From: Hippophae tibetana | Taxonomy: Eukaryota; Streptophyta; Magnoliopsida; Rosales; Elaeagnaceae | Assembly (NCBI GenBank): GCA_037013495.1 | Contig: CM072803.1 | Location: forward strand, 54,759,627-54,823,626 | Reading direction: 5' to 3' | Length of the DNA: 64,000 nucleotides | Part shown: one piece after another, positions 51,101 through 64,000 of the stretch | Layout of the letters: each line of letters starts with the position of its first letter | Position numbering within the stretch: the first letter of the stretch is position 1 | The notes under the pieces: model-generated | The model's database searches: none | Told to the model about the DNA's origin: nothing | Seen by the model: the letters and a program-made list of their open reading frames with translations, nothing else | Program-made: the position numbers and the translations under genes

Positions 51101-53401
51101 AGATCATGAGGAAAAATCAATAAGGGGAAAATAAAACATAATCATTTTCTCATATCTATATTATCAAAGAAAGTTGGCGAAATAAATACTACGCGTTTTA
51201 TTTCCTAATAATTATGATATATTTAAGTGAAATTATTACGTCTTATAATGCAAAACTATTTAAATTTGAAATTTTGTTCATTATTATAAATAAGAGATCA
51301 ATAATTCTCATTTTCGACTCATTTTTGACATCAATATTCTTAACTTATTTATAAGTTATTGTTGTTGTTTTGGAGGAGATGGTAATGAATTTGCATTTGG
51401 TTGTCCCTTTCTCCCTAGAAATCTAGGTTTCAAACCCATTTTAAGAGGAAGAGTTAGTGAAATATCCTGCTAGATATTACGCTCATCCATAATAGCAATT
51501 TTTCTAGCTATTTAACAAGAAGTTTACAAATGATGTCTAAAACAACCTCTATCCATCAACTTTTTCCATTTGGAAAGGAGGTAATATAATTTCCATTAAT
51601 TTGCTTGTGCGGATAATTAGGACATACAAAGGAAAGAAAATAATCATAGATCATGAGGAAAAATCAATAAGGGGAAAATAAAACATAATCATTTTCTCAT
51701 ATCTATATTATAAAAGAAAGTTGGCGAAATAAATACTACGCGTTTTATTTCCTAATAATTATGATATATTTAAGTGAAATTATTACGTCTTATAATGCAA
51801 AACTATTTAAATTTGAAATTTTGTTCATTATTATAAATAAGAGATCAATAATTCTCACTTTCGACTCATTTTTGACATCAATATTCTTAACTTATTTATA
51901 AGTTATTGTTGTTGTTTTGGAGGAGATGGTAATGAATTTGCCTTTGGTTGTCCCTTTCTCCCTAGAAATCTAGGTTTCAAACCCATTTTAAGAGGAAGAG
52001 TTAGTGAAATATCATGCTAGATATTACGCTCATCCATAATAGCAATTTTTCTAGATATTTAACAAGAAGTTTACAAATGATGTCTAAAACAACCTCTATC
52101 CATCAACTTTTTCCATTTCGAAGGGTGGTAATATAATTTACATGAATTTGCCTGTGCGAGGAATTAGGACATACAAAGGAAAGAAAATAATCATAGATCA
52201 TGAGGAAAAATCAATAAGGGGAAAATAAAACATAATCATTTTCTCATATCTACATTATCAAAGAAAGTTGGCGAAATAAATACTACGTGTTTTATTTCCT
52301 AATAATTATGATATATTTAAGTGAAATTATTACGTCTTATGATGCAAAACTATTTAAATTTGAAATTTTGTTCATTATTCTAAATAAGAGATCAATAATT
52401 CTCATTTTCGACTAATTTTTAACATCAATATTCTTAACTTATTTATAAGTTATTGTGGTTTTTTTGGATGGCATCGTAATGAATTTGCCTTTGGTTGTCC
52501 CTTTCTCCCTAGAAATCTAGGTTTCAAACCCATTCTAAGAGAAAGAGTTAGTGAAATATGATGATACATATTACGCTCATCCACAATAGCAATTGTTTTA
52601 GCTATGTAACAAGAAGTTTACAAATAATGGCTAAAACAACCTCTATCCATCTACTTTTTCCATTTGGAAAGGAGGTAATATAATTTGCATGAATTTGCCT
52701 GTGCGGGGAATTAGGACATACAAAGGAAAGGAAATAATCATAGATCATGAGGAAAAATCAATAAGGGGAAAATAAAACATAATCATTTTCTCATATCTAT
52801 ATTATCAAAGAAAGTTGGCGAAATAAATACTACGTGTTTTATTTCGTAATAATTATGATATATTTAAGTGAAAGTATTACGTCTTATAATGCAAAACTAT
52901 TTAAATTTAAAATTATTTTCATTATTCAAAATAAGAGATCAATAATTCTCATTTTCAACTCATTTTTGACATAAATATTCTAAACTTATTTATAAGTTAA
53001 TGTGGTTTTTTTGGATGGCATCGTTATGAATTTGCCTTTGGTTGTCCCTTTCTCCCTAGAAATCTAGGTTTCAAACCCATTCTAAGAGTAAGAGGTAGTG
53101 AAATATGATGCTACATATTACGCTCATCCACAATAGCAATTTTTCTAGCTAGGTAACAAGAAGTTTACAAATGATGTCCAAAACAACCTCTATCCATCAA
53201 CTTTTTCCATTTCGAAGGGTGGTAATATAATTTACATGAATTTGCCTGTGCGGGGAATTAGGACATACAAAGGAAAGAAAATAATCATAGATCATGAGGA
53301 AAAATCAATAAGGGGAAAATAAAACATAATCATTTTCTCATATCTACATTATCAAAGAAAGTTGGCGAAATAAATACTACGTGTTTTATTTCCTAATAAT
53401 T
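45198..53401. repeat. Trimeric higher-order repeat region, 1,641-bp unit
   Basis: Three monomer types, a (cgactaattttt, gatgatacat), b (gtgaaagtattacg, gatgtccaaaac, tacattatc) and c (gacacattcttgac, ggaaagcatcg, gtccatttc), follow one another at 45198-46838, 46839-48479 and 49026-50666, and again from 52308. A fourth type d (attattataaataag, ggagatggtaatg, tagatattacgctcatccataat) is placed between trimers at 48480, 51214 and 51761. Copies of the same type differ at few positions. Confidence 0.85.
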
Positions 53402-56400
53402 ATGATATATTTAAGTGAAATTATTACGTCTTATGATGCAAAACTATTTAAATTTGAAATTTTGTTCATTATTCTAAATAAGAGATCAATAATTCTCATT
53501 TTCGACACATTCTTGACATCAATATTCTTAACTTATTTATAAGTTATTGTGTTTTTTTCGGAAAGCATCGTAATGAATTTGCCTTTGGTTGTCCATTTCT
53601 CCCTAGAAATCTAGGTTTCAAACCCATTCTAAGAGTAAGAGTTAGTGAAATATGATGCTACATATTACGCTCATCCACAATAGCAATTTTTCTAGCTAGG
53701 TAACAAGAAGTTTACAAATGATGTCCAAAACAACCTCTATCCATCAACTTTTTCCATTTCGAAGGGTGGTAATATAATTTACATGAATTTGCCTGTGCGG
53801 GGAATTAGGACATACAAAGGAAAGAAAATAATCATAGATCATGAGGAAAAATCAATAAGGGGAAAATAAAACATAATCATTTTCTCATATCTACATTATC
53901 AAAGAAAGTTGGCGAAATAAATACTACGTGTTTTATTTCCTAATAATTATGATATATTTAAGTGAAATTATTACGTCTTATGATGCAAAACTATTTAAAT
54001 TTGAAATTTTGTTCATTATTCTAAATAAGAGATCAATAATTCTCATTTTCGACACATTCTTGACATCAATATTCTTAACTTATTTATAAGTTATTGTGTT
54101 TTTTTCGGAAAGCATCGTAATGAATTTGCCTTTGGTTGTCCCTTTCTCCCTAGAAATCTAGGTTTCAAACCCATTCTAAGAGTAAGAGGTAGTGAAATAT
54201 GATGCTACATATTACGCTCATCCACAATAGCAATTTTTCTAGCTAGGTAACAAGAAGTTTACAAATGATGTCCAAAACAACCTCTATCCATCAACTTTTT
54301 CCATTTCGAAGGGTGGTAATATAATTTACATGAATTTGCCTGTGCGGGGAATTAGGACATACAAAGGAAAGAAAATAATCATAGATCATGAGGAAAAATC
54401 AATAAGGGGAAAATAAAACATAATCATTTTCTCATATCTACATTATCAAAGAAAGTTGGCGAAATAAATACTACGTGTTTTATTTCCTAATAATTATGAT
54501 ATATTTAAGTGAAATTATTACGTCTTATGATGCAAAACTATTTAAATTTGAAATTTTGTTCATTATTCTAAATAAGAGATCAATAATTCTCATTTTCGAC
54601 ACATTCTTGACATCAATATTCTTAACTTATTTATAAGTTATTGTGTTTTTTTCGGAAAGCATCGTAATGAATTTGCCTTTGGTTGTCCATTTCTCCCTAG
54701 AAATCTAGGTTTCAAACCCATTCTAAGAGTAAGAGTTAGTGAAATATGATGCTACATATTACGCTCATCCACAATAGCAATTTTTCTAGCTAGGTAACAA
54801 GAAGTTTACAAATGATGTCCAAAACAACCTCTATCCATCAACTTTTTCCATTTCGAAGGGTGGTAATATAATTTACATGAATTTGCCTGTGCGGGGAATT
54901 AGGACATACAAAGGAAAGAAAATAATCATAGATCATGAGGAAAAATCAATAAGGGGAAAATAAAACATAATCATTTTCTCATATCTACATTATCAAAGAA
55001 AGTTGGCGAAATAAATACTACGTGTTTTATTTCCTAATAATTATGATATATTTAAGTGAAATTATTACGTCTTATGATGCAAAACTATTTAAATTTGAAA
55101 TTTTGTTCATTATTCTAAATAAGAGATCAATAATTCTCATTTTCGACACATTCTTGACATCAATATTCTTAACTTATTTATAAGTTATTGTGTTTTTTTC
55201 GGAAAGCATCGTAATGAATTTGCCTTTGGTTGTCCCTTTCTCCCTAGAAATCTAGGTTTCAAACCCATTCTAAGAGTAAGAGGTAGTGAAATATGATGCT
55301 ACATATTACGCTCATCCACAATAGCAATTTTTCTAGCTAGGTAACAAGAAGTTTACAAATGATGTCCAAAACAACCTCTATCCATCAACTTTTTCCATTT
55401 CGAAGGGTGGTAATATAATTTACATGAATTTGCCTGTGCGGGGAATTAGGACATACAAAGGAAAGAAAATAATCATAGATCATGAGGAAAAATCAATAAG
55501 GGGAAAATAAAACATAATCATTTTCTCATATCTACATTATCAAAGAAAGTTGGCGAAATAAATACTACGTGTTTTATTTCCTAATAATTATGATATATTT
55601 AAGTGAAATTATTACGTCTTATGATGCAAAACTATTTAAATTTGAAATTTTGTTCATTATTCTAAATAAGAGATCAATAATTCTCATTTTCGACACATTC
55701 TTGACATCAATATTCTTAACTTATTTATAAGTTATTGTGTTTTTTTCGGAAAGCATCGTAATGAATTTGCCTTTGGTTGTCCATTTCTCCCTAGAAATCT
55801 AGGTTTCAAACCCATTCTAAGAGTAAGAGTTAGTGAAATATGATGCTACATATTACGCTCATCCACAATAGCAATTTTTCTAGCTAGGTAACAAGAAGTT
55901 TACAAATGATGTCCAAAACAACCTCTATCCATCAACTTTTTCCATTTCGAAGGGTGGTAATATAATTTACATGAATTTGCCTGTGCGGGGAATTAGGACA
56001 TACAAAGGAAAGAAAATAATCATAGATCATGAGGAAAAATCAATAAGGGGAAAATAAAACATAATCATTTTCTCATATCTACATTATCAAAGAAAGTTGG
56101 CGAAATAAATACTACGTGTTTTATTTCCTAATAATTATGATATATTTAAGTGAAATTATTACGTCTTATGATGCAAAACTATTTAAATTTGAAATTTTGT
56201 TCATTATTCTAAATAAGAGATCAATAATTCTCATTTTCGACACATTATTGACATCAATATTCTTAACTTATTTATAAGTTATTGTGTTTTTTTCGGAAAG
56301 CATCGTAATGAATTTGCCTTTGGTTGTCCATTTCTCCCTAGAAATCTAGGTTTCAAACCCATTCTAAGAGTAAGAGTTAGTGAAATATGATGCTACATAT

Positions 56401-56683
56401 TACGCTCATCCACAATAGCAATTTTTCTAGCTATTTAACAAGAAGTTTACAAATGATGTCTAAAACAACCTCTATCCATCAACTTTTTTCGTTTGGAAGG
56501 GAGTTAATGTAATTTGCATGAATTTGCCTGTGCGGGGAATTAGGACTTACAAAGGAAAGAAAATAATCATAGATCATGAGGAAAAATCAATAAGGGGAAA
56601 ATAAAACATAATCATTTTCTCATATCTATATTATCAAAGAAAGTTGGCGAAATAAATACTACGCGTTTTATTTCCTAATAATT
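53402..56683. repeat. Highly homogeneous satellite block with a 1,094-bp alternation
   Basis: Monomers at 53402, 53949, 54496, 55043 and 55590 are nearly identical 547 bp units that differ at two sites in alternation: gtccatttc with gagttagtg, then gtccctttc with gaggtagtg. The alternation stops at 56137, which carries the first-type states and switches to another subtype in its 3' part. By eye I found almost no other differences. This is the most homogeneous part of the window and probably the youngest expansion. Confidence 0.85.
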
Positions 56684-59600
56684 ATGATATATTTAAGTGA
56701 AATTATTACGTCTTATAATGCAAAACTATTTAAATTTGAAATTTTGTTCATTATTATAAATAAGAGATCAATAATTCTCATTTTCGACTCATTTTTGACA
56801 TCAATATTCTTAACTTATTTATAAGTTATTGTTGTTGTTTTGGAGGAGATGGTAATGAATTTGCCTTTGGTTGTCCCTTTCTCCCTAGAAATCTAGGTTT
56901 CAAACCCATTTTAAGAGGAAGAGTTAGTGAAATATCCTGCTAGATATTACGCTCATCCATAATAGCAATTTTTCTAGCTATTTAACAAGAAGTTTACAAA
57001 TGATGTCTAAAACAACCTCTATCCATCAACTTTTTCCATTTGGAAAGGAGGTAATATAATTTCCATTAATTTGCTTGTGCGGATAATTAGGACATACAAA
57101 GGAAAGAAAATAATCATAGATCATGAGGAAAAATCAATAAGGGGAAAATAAAACATAATCATTTTCTCATATCTATATTATAAAAGAAAGTTGGCGAAAT
57201 AAATACTACGCGTTTTATTTCCTAATAATTATGATATATTTAAGTGAAATTATTACGTCTTATAATGCAAAACTATTTAAATTTGAAATTTTGTTCATTA
57301 TTATAAATAAGAGATCAATAATTCTCACTTTCGACTCATTTTTGACATCAATATTCTTAACTTATTTATAAGTTATTGTTGTTGTTTTGGAGGAGATGGT
57401 AATGAATTTGCCTTTGGTTGTCCCTTTCTCCCTAGAAATCTAGGTTTCAAACCCATTTTAAGAGGAAGAGTTTGTGAAATATCATGCTAGATATTACGCT
57501 CATCCATAATAGCAATTTTTCTAGATATTTAACAAGAAGTTTACAAATGATGTCTAAAACAACCTCTATCCATCAACTTTTTCCATTTCGAAGGGTGGTA
57601 ATATAATTTACATGAATTTGCCTGTGCGGGGAATTAAAACATACAAAGGAAAGAAAATAATCATAGATCATGAGGAAAAATCAATAAGGGGAAAATAAAA
57701 CATAATCATTTTCTCATATCTACATTATCAAAGAAAGTTGGCGAAATAAATACTACGTGTTTTATTTCCTAATAATTATGATATATTTAAGTGAAATTAT
57801 TACGTCTTATGATGCAAAACTATTTAAATTTGAAATTTTGTTCATTATTCTAAATAAGAGATCAATAATTCTCATTTTCGACACATTCTTGACATCAATA
57901 TTCTTAACTTATTTATAAGTTATTGTGGTTTTTTTGGATGGCATCGTAATGAATTTGCCTTTGGTTGTCCCTTTCTCCCTAGAAATCTAGGTTTCAAACC
58001 CATTCTAAGACGAAGAGTTAGTGAAATATGATGCACATATTACGCTCATCCACACTAGCAATTGTTTTAGCTATGTAACAAGAAGTTTACAAATAATGGC
58101 TAAAACAACCTCTATCCATCTACTTTTTCCATTTGGAAGGGAGGTAATATAATTTGCATGAATTTTCCTGTGCGGGGAATTAGGACATACAATGGAAAGG
58201 AAATAATCATAGATCATGAGGAAAAATCAGGGGAAAATAAAACATAACCATTTTCTCATATCTATATTATAAAAGAAAGTTAGCGAAATAAATACTACGC
58301 GTTTTATTTCCTAATAATTATGATATATTTAAGTGAAATTATTACGTCTTATGATGCAAAACTATTTAAATTTGAAATTTTGTTAATTATTCTAAATAAG
58401 AGATCAATAATTCTCATTTTCGACTAATTTTTGACATCAATATTCTTAACTTATTTATAAGTTATTGTGGTTTTTTTGGATGGCATCGTAATGAATTTGC
58501 CTTTGGTTGTCGCTTTCTCCCTAGAAATCTAGGTTTCAAACCCATTCTAAGACGAAGAGTTAGTGAAATATGATGCACATATTACGCTCATCCACACTAG
58601 CAATTGTTTTAGCTATGTAACAAGAAGTTAACAAATAATGGCTAAAACAACCTCTATCCATCTACTTTTTCCATTTGGAAGGGAGGTAATATAATTTGCA
58701 TGAATTTTCCTGTGCGGGGAATTAGGACATACAAAGGAAAGGAAATAATCATAGATCATGAGGAAAAATCAATAAGGGGAAAATAATACATAATCATTTT
58801 CTCATATCTATATTATAAAAGAAAGTTGGCGAAATAAATACTACGCGTTTTATTTCGTAATAATTATGATATATTTAAGTGAAATTATTACGTCTTATAA
58901 TGCAAAACTATTTAAATTTGAAATTTTTTTCATTATTCTAAATAAGAGATCAATAATTCTCATTTTCAACTCATTTTTGACATCAATATTCTTAACATAT
59001 TTATAAGTTAATGTGGTTTTTTTGGAGGAGATCTTAATGAATTTGCTTTTGGTTGTCCCTTTCTCCTTAGAAATCTAGGTTTCAAACCCATTTTAAGAGG
59101 AAGAGGTAGTGAAATATGATGCTACATATTACGCTCATCCACACTAGCAATTGTTTTAGCTATGTAACAAGAAGTTAACAAATAATGGCTAAAACAACCT
59201 CTATCCATCTACTTTTTCCATTTGGAAGGGAGGTAATATAATTTGCATGAATTTTCCTGTGCGGGGAATTAGGATATAGAAAGGAAAGGAAATAATCATA
59301 GATCATGAGGAAAAATCAATAAGGGAAAATAATACATAATCATTTTCTCATATCTATATTATAAAGAAAGTTGGCGAAATAAATACTACGTGTTTTATTT
59401 CCTAATAATTATGATATATTTAAGTGAAATTATTACGTCTTATGATGCAAAACTATTTAAATTTGAAATTTTGTTCATTATTCTAAATAAGAGATCAATA
59501 ATTCTCATTTTCGACTAATTTTTAACATCAATATTCTTAACTTATTTATAAGTTATTGTGGTTTTTTTGGATGGCATCGTAATGAATTTGCCTTTGGTTG

Positions 59601-62600
59601 TCCCTTTCTCCCTAGAAATCTAGGTTTCAAACCCATTCTAAGAGAAAGAGTTAGTGAAATATGATGATACATATTACGCTCATCCACAATAGCAATTGTT
59701 TTAGCTATGTAACAAGAAGTTTACAAATGATGTCTAAAACAACCTCTATCCATCAACTTTTTCCATTTGGAAAGGAGGTAATATAATTTCCATTAATTTG
59801 CTTGTGCGGATAATTAGGACATACAAAGGAAAGAAAATAATCATAGATCATGAGGAAAAATCAATAAGGGGAAAATAAAACATAATCATTTTCTCATATC
59901 TATATTATAAAAGAAAGTTGGCGAAATAAATACTACGCGTTTTATTTCCTAATAATTATGATATATTTAAGTGAAATTATTACGTCTTATAATGCAAAAC
60001 TATTTAAATTTGAAATTTTGTTCATTATTATAAATAAGAGATCAATAATTCTCACTTTCGACTCATTTTTGACATCAATATTCTTAACTTATTTATAAGT
60101 TATTGTTGTTGTTTTGGAGGAGATGGTAATGAATTTGCCTTTGGTTGTCCCTTTCTCCCTAGAAATCTAGGTTTCAAACCCATTCTAAGAGTAAAAGGTA
60201 GTGAAATATGATGCTACATATTACGCTCATCCACAATAGTAATTTTTCTAGCTAGGTAACAAGAAGTTTACAAATGATGTCCAAAACAACCTCTATCCAT
60301 CAACTTTTTCCATTTCGAAGGGTGGTAATATAATTTACATGAATTTGCCTGTGCGGGGAATTAGGACATACAAAGGAAAGAAAATAATCATAGATCATGA
60401 GGAAAAATCAATAAGGGGAAAATAAAACATAATCATTTTCTCATATCTACATTATCAAAGAAAGTTGGCGAAATAAATACTACGTGTTTTATTTCCTAAT
60501 AATTATGATATATTTAAGTGAAATTATTACGTCTTATGATGCAAAACTATTTAAATTTGAAATTTTGTTCATTATTCTAAATAAGAGATCAATAATTCTC
60601 ATTTTCGACACATTCTTGACATCAATATTCTTAACTTATTTATAAGTTATTGTGTTTTTTTCGGAAAGCATCGTAATGAATTTGCCTTTGGTTGTCCATT
60701 TCTCCCTAGAAATCTAGGTTTCAAACCCATTCTAAGAGTAAGAGTTAGTGAAATATGATGCTACATATTACGCTCATCCACAATAGCAATTTTTCTAGCT
60801 ATTTAACAAGAAGTTTACAAATGATGTCTAAAACAACCTCTATCCATCAACTTTTTTCATTTGGAAGGGAGTTAATGTAATTTGCATGAATTTGCCTGTG
60901 CGGGGAATTAGGACTTACAAAGGAAAGAAAATAATCATAGATCATGAGGAAAAATCAATAAGGGGAAAATAAAACATAATCATTTTCTCATATCTATATT
61001 ATCAAAGAAAGTTGGCGAAATAAATACTACGCGTTTTATTTCCTAATAATTATGATATATTTAAGTGAAATTATTACGTCTTATAATGCAAAACTATTTA
61101 AATTTGAAATTTTGTTCATTATTATAAATAAGAGATCAATAATTCTCATTTTCGACTCATTTTTGACATCAATATTCTTAACTTATTTATAAGTTATTGT
61201 TGTTGTTTTGGAGGAGATGGTAATGAATTTGCCTTTGGTTGTCCCTTTCTCCCTAGAAATCTAGGTTTCAAACCCATTTTAAGAGGAAGAGTTAGTGAAA
61301 TATCATGCTAGATATTACGCTCATCCATAATAGCAATTTTTCTAGCTATTTAACAAGAAGTTTACAAATGATGTCTAAAACAACCTCTATCCATCAACTT
61401 TTTCCATTTGGAAAGGAGGTAATATAATTTCCATGAATTTGCTTGTGCGGATAATTAGGACTTACAAAGGAAAGAAAATAATCATAGATCATGTGGAAAA
61501 ATCAATAAGGGGAAAATAAAACATAATCATTTTCTCATATCTATATTATAAAAAAAAGTTAGCGAAATAAATACTACGCGTTTTATTTCCTAATAATTAT
61601 GATATATTTAAGTGAAATTATTACGTCTTATGATGCAAAACTATTTAAATTTGAAATTTTGTTAATTATTCTAAATAAGAGATCAATAATTCTCATTTTC
61701 GACTAATTTTTGACATCAATATTCTTAACTTATTTATAAGTTATTGTGGTTTTTTTGGATGGCATCGTAATGAATTTGCCTTTGGTTGTCCCTTTCTCCC
61801 TAGAAATCTAGGTTTCAAACCCATTCTAAGACGAAGAGTTAGTGAAATATGATGCACATATTACGCTCATCCACACTAGCAATTGTTTTAGCTATGTAAC
61901 AAGAAGTTAACAAATAATGGCTAAAACAACCTCTATCCATCTACTTTTTCCATTTGGAAGGGAGGTAATATAATTTGCATGAATTTTCCTGTGCGGGGAA
62001 TTAGGACATACAAAGGAAAGGAAATAATCATAGATCATGAGGAAAAATCAATAAGGGGAAAATAATACATAATCATTTTCTCATATCTATATTATAAAAG
62101 AAAGTAGGCGAAATAAATACTACGCGTTTTATTTCGTAATAATTATGATATATTTAAGTGAAATTATTACGTCTTATAATGCAAAACTATTTAAATTTGA
62201 AATTTTTTTCATTATTCTAAATAAGAGATCAATAATTCTCATTTTCGACTAATTTTTGACATCAATATTCTTAACTTATTTATAAGTTATTGTGGTGTTT
62301 TTGGATGGCATCGTAATGAATTTGCCTTTGGTTGTCCCTTTCTCCCTAGAAATCTAGGTTTCAAACCCATTCTAAGACGAAGAGTTAGTGAAATATGATG
62401 CACATATTACGCTCATCCACACTAGCAATTGTTTTAGCTATGTAACAAGAAGTTAACAAATAATGGCTAAAACAACCTCTATCCATCTACTTTTTCCATT
62501 TGGAAGGGAGGTAATATAATTTGCATGAATTTTCCTGTGCGGGGAATTAGGACATACAAAGGAAAGGAAATAATCATAGATCATGAGGAAAAATCAATAA

Positions 62601-64000
62601 GGGAAAATAATACATAATCATTTTCTCATATCTATATTATAAAAGAAAGTTGGCGAAATAAATACTACGTGTTTTATTTCGTAATAATTATGATATATTT
62701 AAGTGAAATTATTACGTCTTATGATACAAAAGTATTTAAATTTGAAATTTTATTCATTATTCTAAATAAGAGATCAATAATTCTCATTTTCGACTAATTT
62801 TTGACATCAATATTCTTAACTTATTTATAAGTTATTGTGGTTTTTTTGGATGGCATCGTAATGAATTTGCCTTTGGTTGTCCCTTTCTCCCTAGAAATCT
62901 AGGTTTCAAACCCATTCTAAGACGAAGAGTTAGTGAAATATGATGCTACATATTACGCTTATCCACACTAGCAATTGTTTTAGCTATGTAACAAGAAGTT
63001 TACAAATAATGGCTAAAACAACCTCTATCCATCTACTTTTTCCATTTGGAAGGAAGGTAATATAATTTGCCTGAATTTGCCTGTGCTGGGAATTAGGACT
63101 TACAAAGGAAAGAAAATAATCATAGATCATGAGGAAAAATCAATAAGGGGAAAATAAAACATAATCATTTTCTAATATCTATATTATAAAAGAGAGTCGG
63201 CGAAATAAATACTACGTGTTTTATTTCGTAATAATTATGATATATTTAAGTTAAATTATTACGTCTTATAATGCAAAACTATTTAAATTTGAAATTTTTT
63301 TCATTATTCTAAATAAGAGATCAATAATTCTCATTTTCAACTCATTTTTGACATCAATATTCTTAACGTATTTATAAGTTAATGTGGTTTTTTTGGATGA
63401 CATCGTTATGAATTTGCCTTTGGTTGTCCCTTTCTCCCTAGAAATCTAGGTTTCAAACCCATTCTAAGACGAAGAGTTAGTTAAATATGATGCTACATAT
63501 TACGCTCATCCACACTAGCAATTGTTTTAGCTATGTAACAAGAAGTTTACAAATAATGGCTAAAACAACCTCTATCCATCTACTTTTTCCATTTGGAAGG
63601 AAGGTAATATAATTTGCATGAATTTGCCTGTGCGGGGAATTAGGACTTACAAAGGAAAGAAAATAATCATAGATCATGAGGAAAAATCAATAAGGGGAAA
63701 ATAAAACATAATCATTTTCTCATATCTATATTATAAAAGAAAGTTAGCGAAATAAATACTACGCGTTTTATTTCCTAATAATTATGATATATTTAAGTGA
63801 AATTATTACGTCTTATGATGCAAAACTCTTAAAATTTGAAATTTTGTTCATTATTCTAAATAAGAGATCAATAATTCTCATTTTCGACTAATTTTTGACA
63901 TCAATATTCTTAACTTATTTATAAGTTATTGTGGTTTTTTTGGATGCCATCGTAATGAATTTGCCTTTGGTTGTCCCTTTCTCCCTAGAAGTCTAGGTTT
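56684..64000. repeat. Mosaic satellite tail with frequent small length changes
   Basis: Monomers at 56684, 57231, 57778, 58320, 58866, 59411, 59958, 60505, 61052, 61599, 62145, 62690, 63237 and 63784 (last one partial). 56684 to about 57600 copies 51214 to about 52130, ten monomers earlier. Units of 542, 546 and 545 bp occur: six bases are missing in aaaaatcaggggaa near 58226, one base in gatgcacata near 58030, 58572, 61852 and 62398, and one in caataagggaaaat near 59322 and 62597. Subtypes from 44653-45197 recur at 58866. No gene or insertion. Confidence 0.85.

Larger units (their letters stand above)
6155..64000. repeat. 547-bp satellite array, right arm
   Basis: The same satellite continues to the end of the window, all in one orientation. 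From 6363 to 63784 I find 106 landmark starts. The spacing is 547 in most cases and 548, 546, 545 or 542 in a minority. Examples of starts: 6363, 6910, 7457, 8005, 8552, 9100, 9647, 10194, 12384, 15119, 20042, 25512, 30437, 35358, 40278, 45198, 50120, 55043, 60505, 63784. No other insertion, inversion or gene is seen. The array is built from different monomer subtypes in local higher-order patterns, listed separately. Confidence 0.97.

Noticed and set aside
53402-56683. Assembly artefact as the cause of near-identical units
   Set aside because: Not excluded, but the clean alternation of two variants and the varied neighbours look like real biology. Recorded as a caution, since only long reads can settle it.
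1-64000. CRISPR array or bacterial repeat
   Set aside because: The repeat is continuous with no unique spacers, the unit is 547 bp, and a plant-type LTR is embedded in it.
1-64000. CENP-B-box in the monomer
   Set aside because: I looked for the TTCG....A..CGGG pattern. ttcga occurs in the middle of the unit and cgggaaaa in some units, but not at the required spacing.
1-64000. Ribosomal intergenic-spacer repeats
   Set aside because: Tandem units of this size occur in rDNA spacers, but there is no rRNA gene, promoter or unique spacer in 64 kb, and higher-order patterns extend over the whole window.
1-64000. Telomere or interstitial telomeric repeats
   Set aside because: No run of TTTAGGG, TTAGGG or their complements is present.

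Overview
This 64 kb window contains no gene that I can support. It is almost entirely one long head-to-tail array of an A+T-rich satellite with a basic unit of 547 or 548 bp. I placed 113 monomer starts, plus a partial unit at the left edge. The array is interrupted once, by a 2,027 bp solo LTR of a retrotransposon at 4128-6154. I see no rRNA, tRNA, CRISPR or telomere repeat. The setting is eukaryotic heterochromatin (pericentromeric, centromeric or subtelomeric). A flowering plant is the most likely host: the LTR has a plant-style core promoter, a TGACGTCA cluster and a Tat/Ogre-like 3' end, and it recombined to a solo LTR inside a satellite. I cannot name the species or the satellite family.

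Layout, left to right. 1-495 is the end of a divergent monomer. 496 to about 4089 is a clean 1,096 bp dimeric higher-order repeat (HOR). 4128-6154 is the solo LTR, with a 5 bp target duplication on each side. 6155-12383 holds mosaic monomers. 12384-21682 holds three copies of a 2,735 bp pentamer, with one extra dimer between copies two and three. 21683-26058 mostly alternates two monomer types. About 29560-32790 is a 1,640 bp trimer present twice. 38639-40824 is a 1,093 bp dimer present twice. 45198-53401 has repeated 1,641 bp trimers mixed with another monomer type. 53402-56136 is a very homogeneous block of alternating monomers that differ at about two sites. 56684-64000 is a mosaic tail with many small length changes.

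No genes work together here. The biological content is the amplification history of the satellite and the dyad-symmetry architecture inside the monomer. Four short inverted repeats lie in about 170 bp of the unit; three of them have exactly two central bases, and several variants fall in those central bases and leave the arms intact. Short open frames in the array and in the LTR are by-products of the repeat, not genes. Positions were read by eye, so block edges inside the array may be off by tens of bases.
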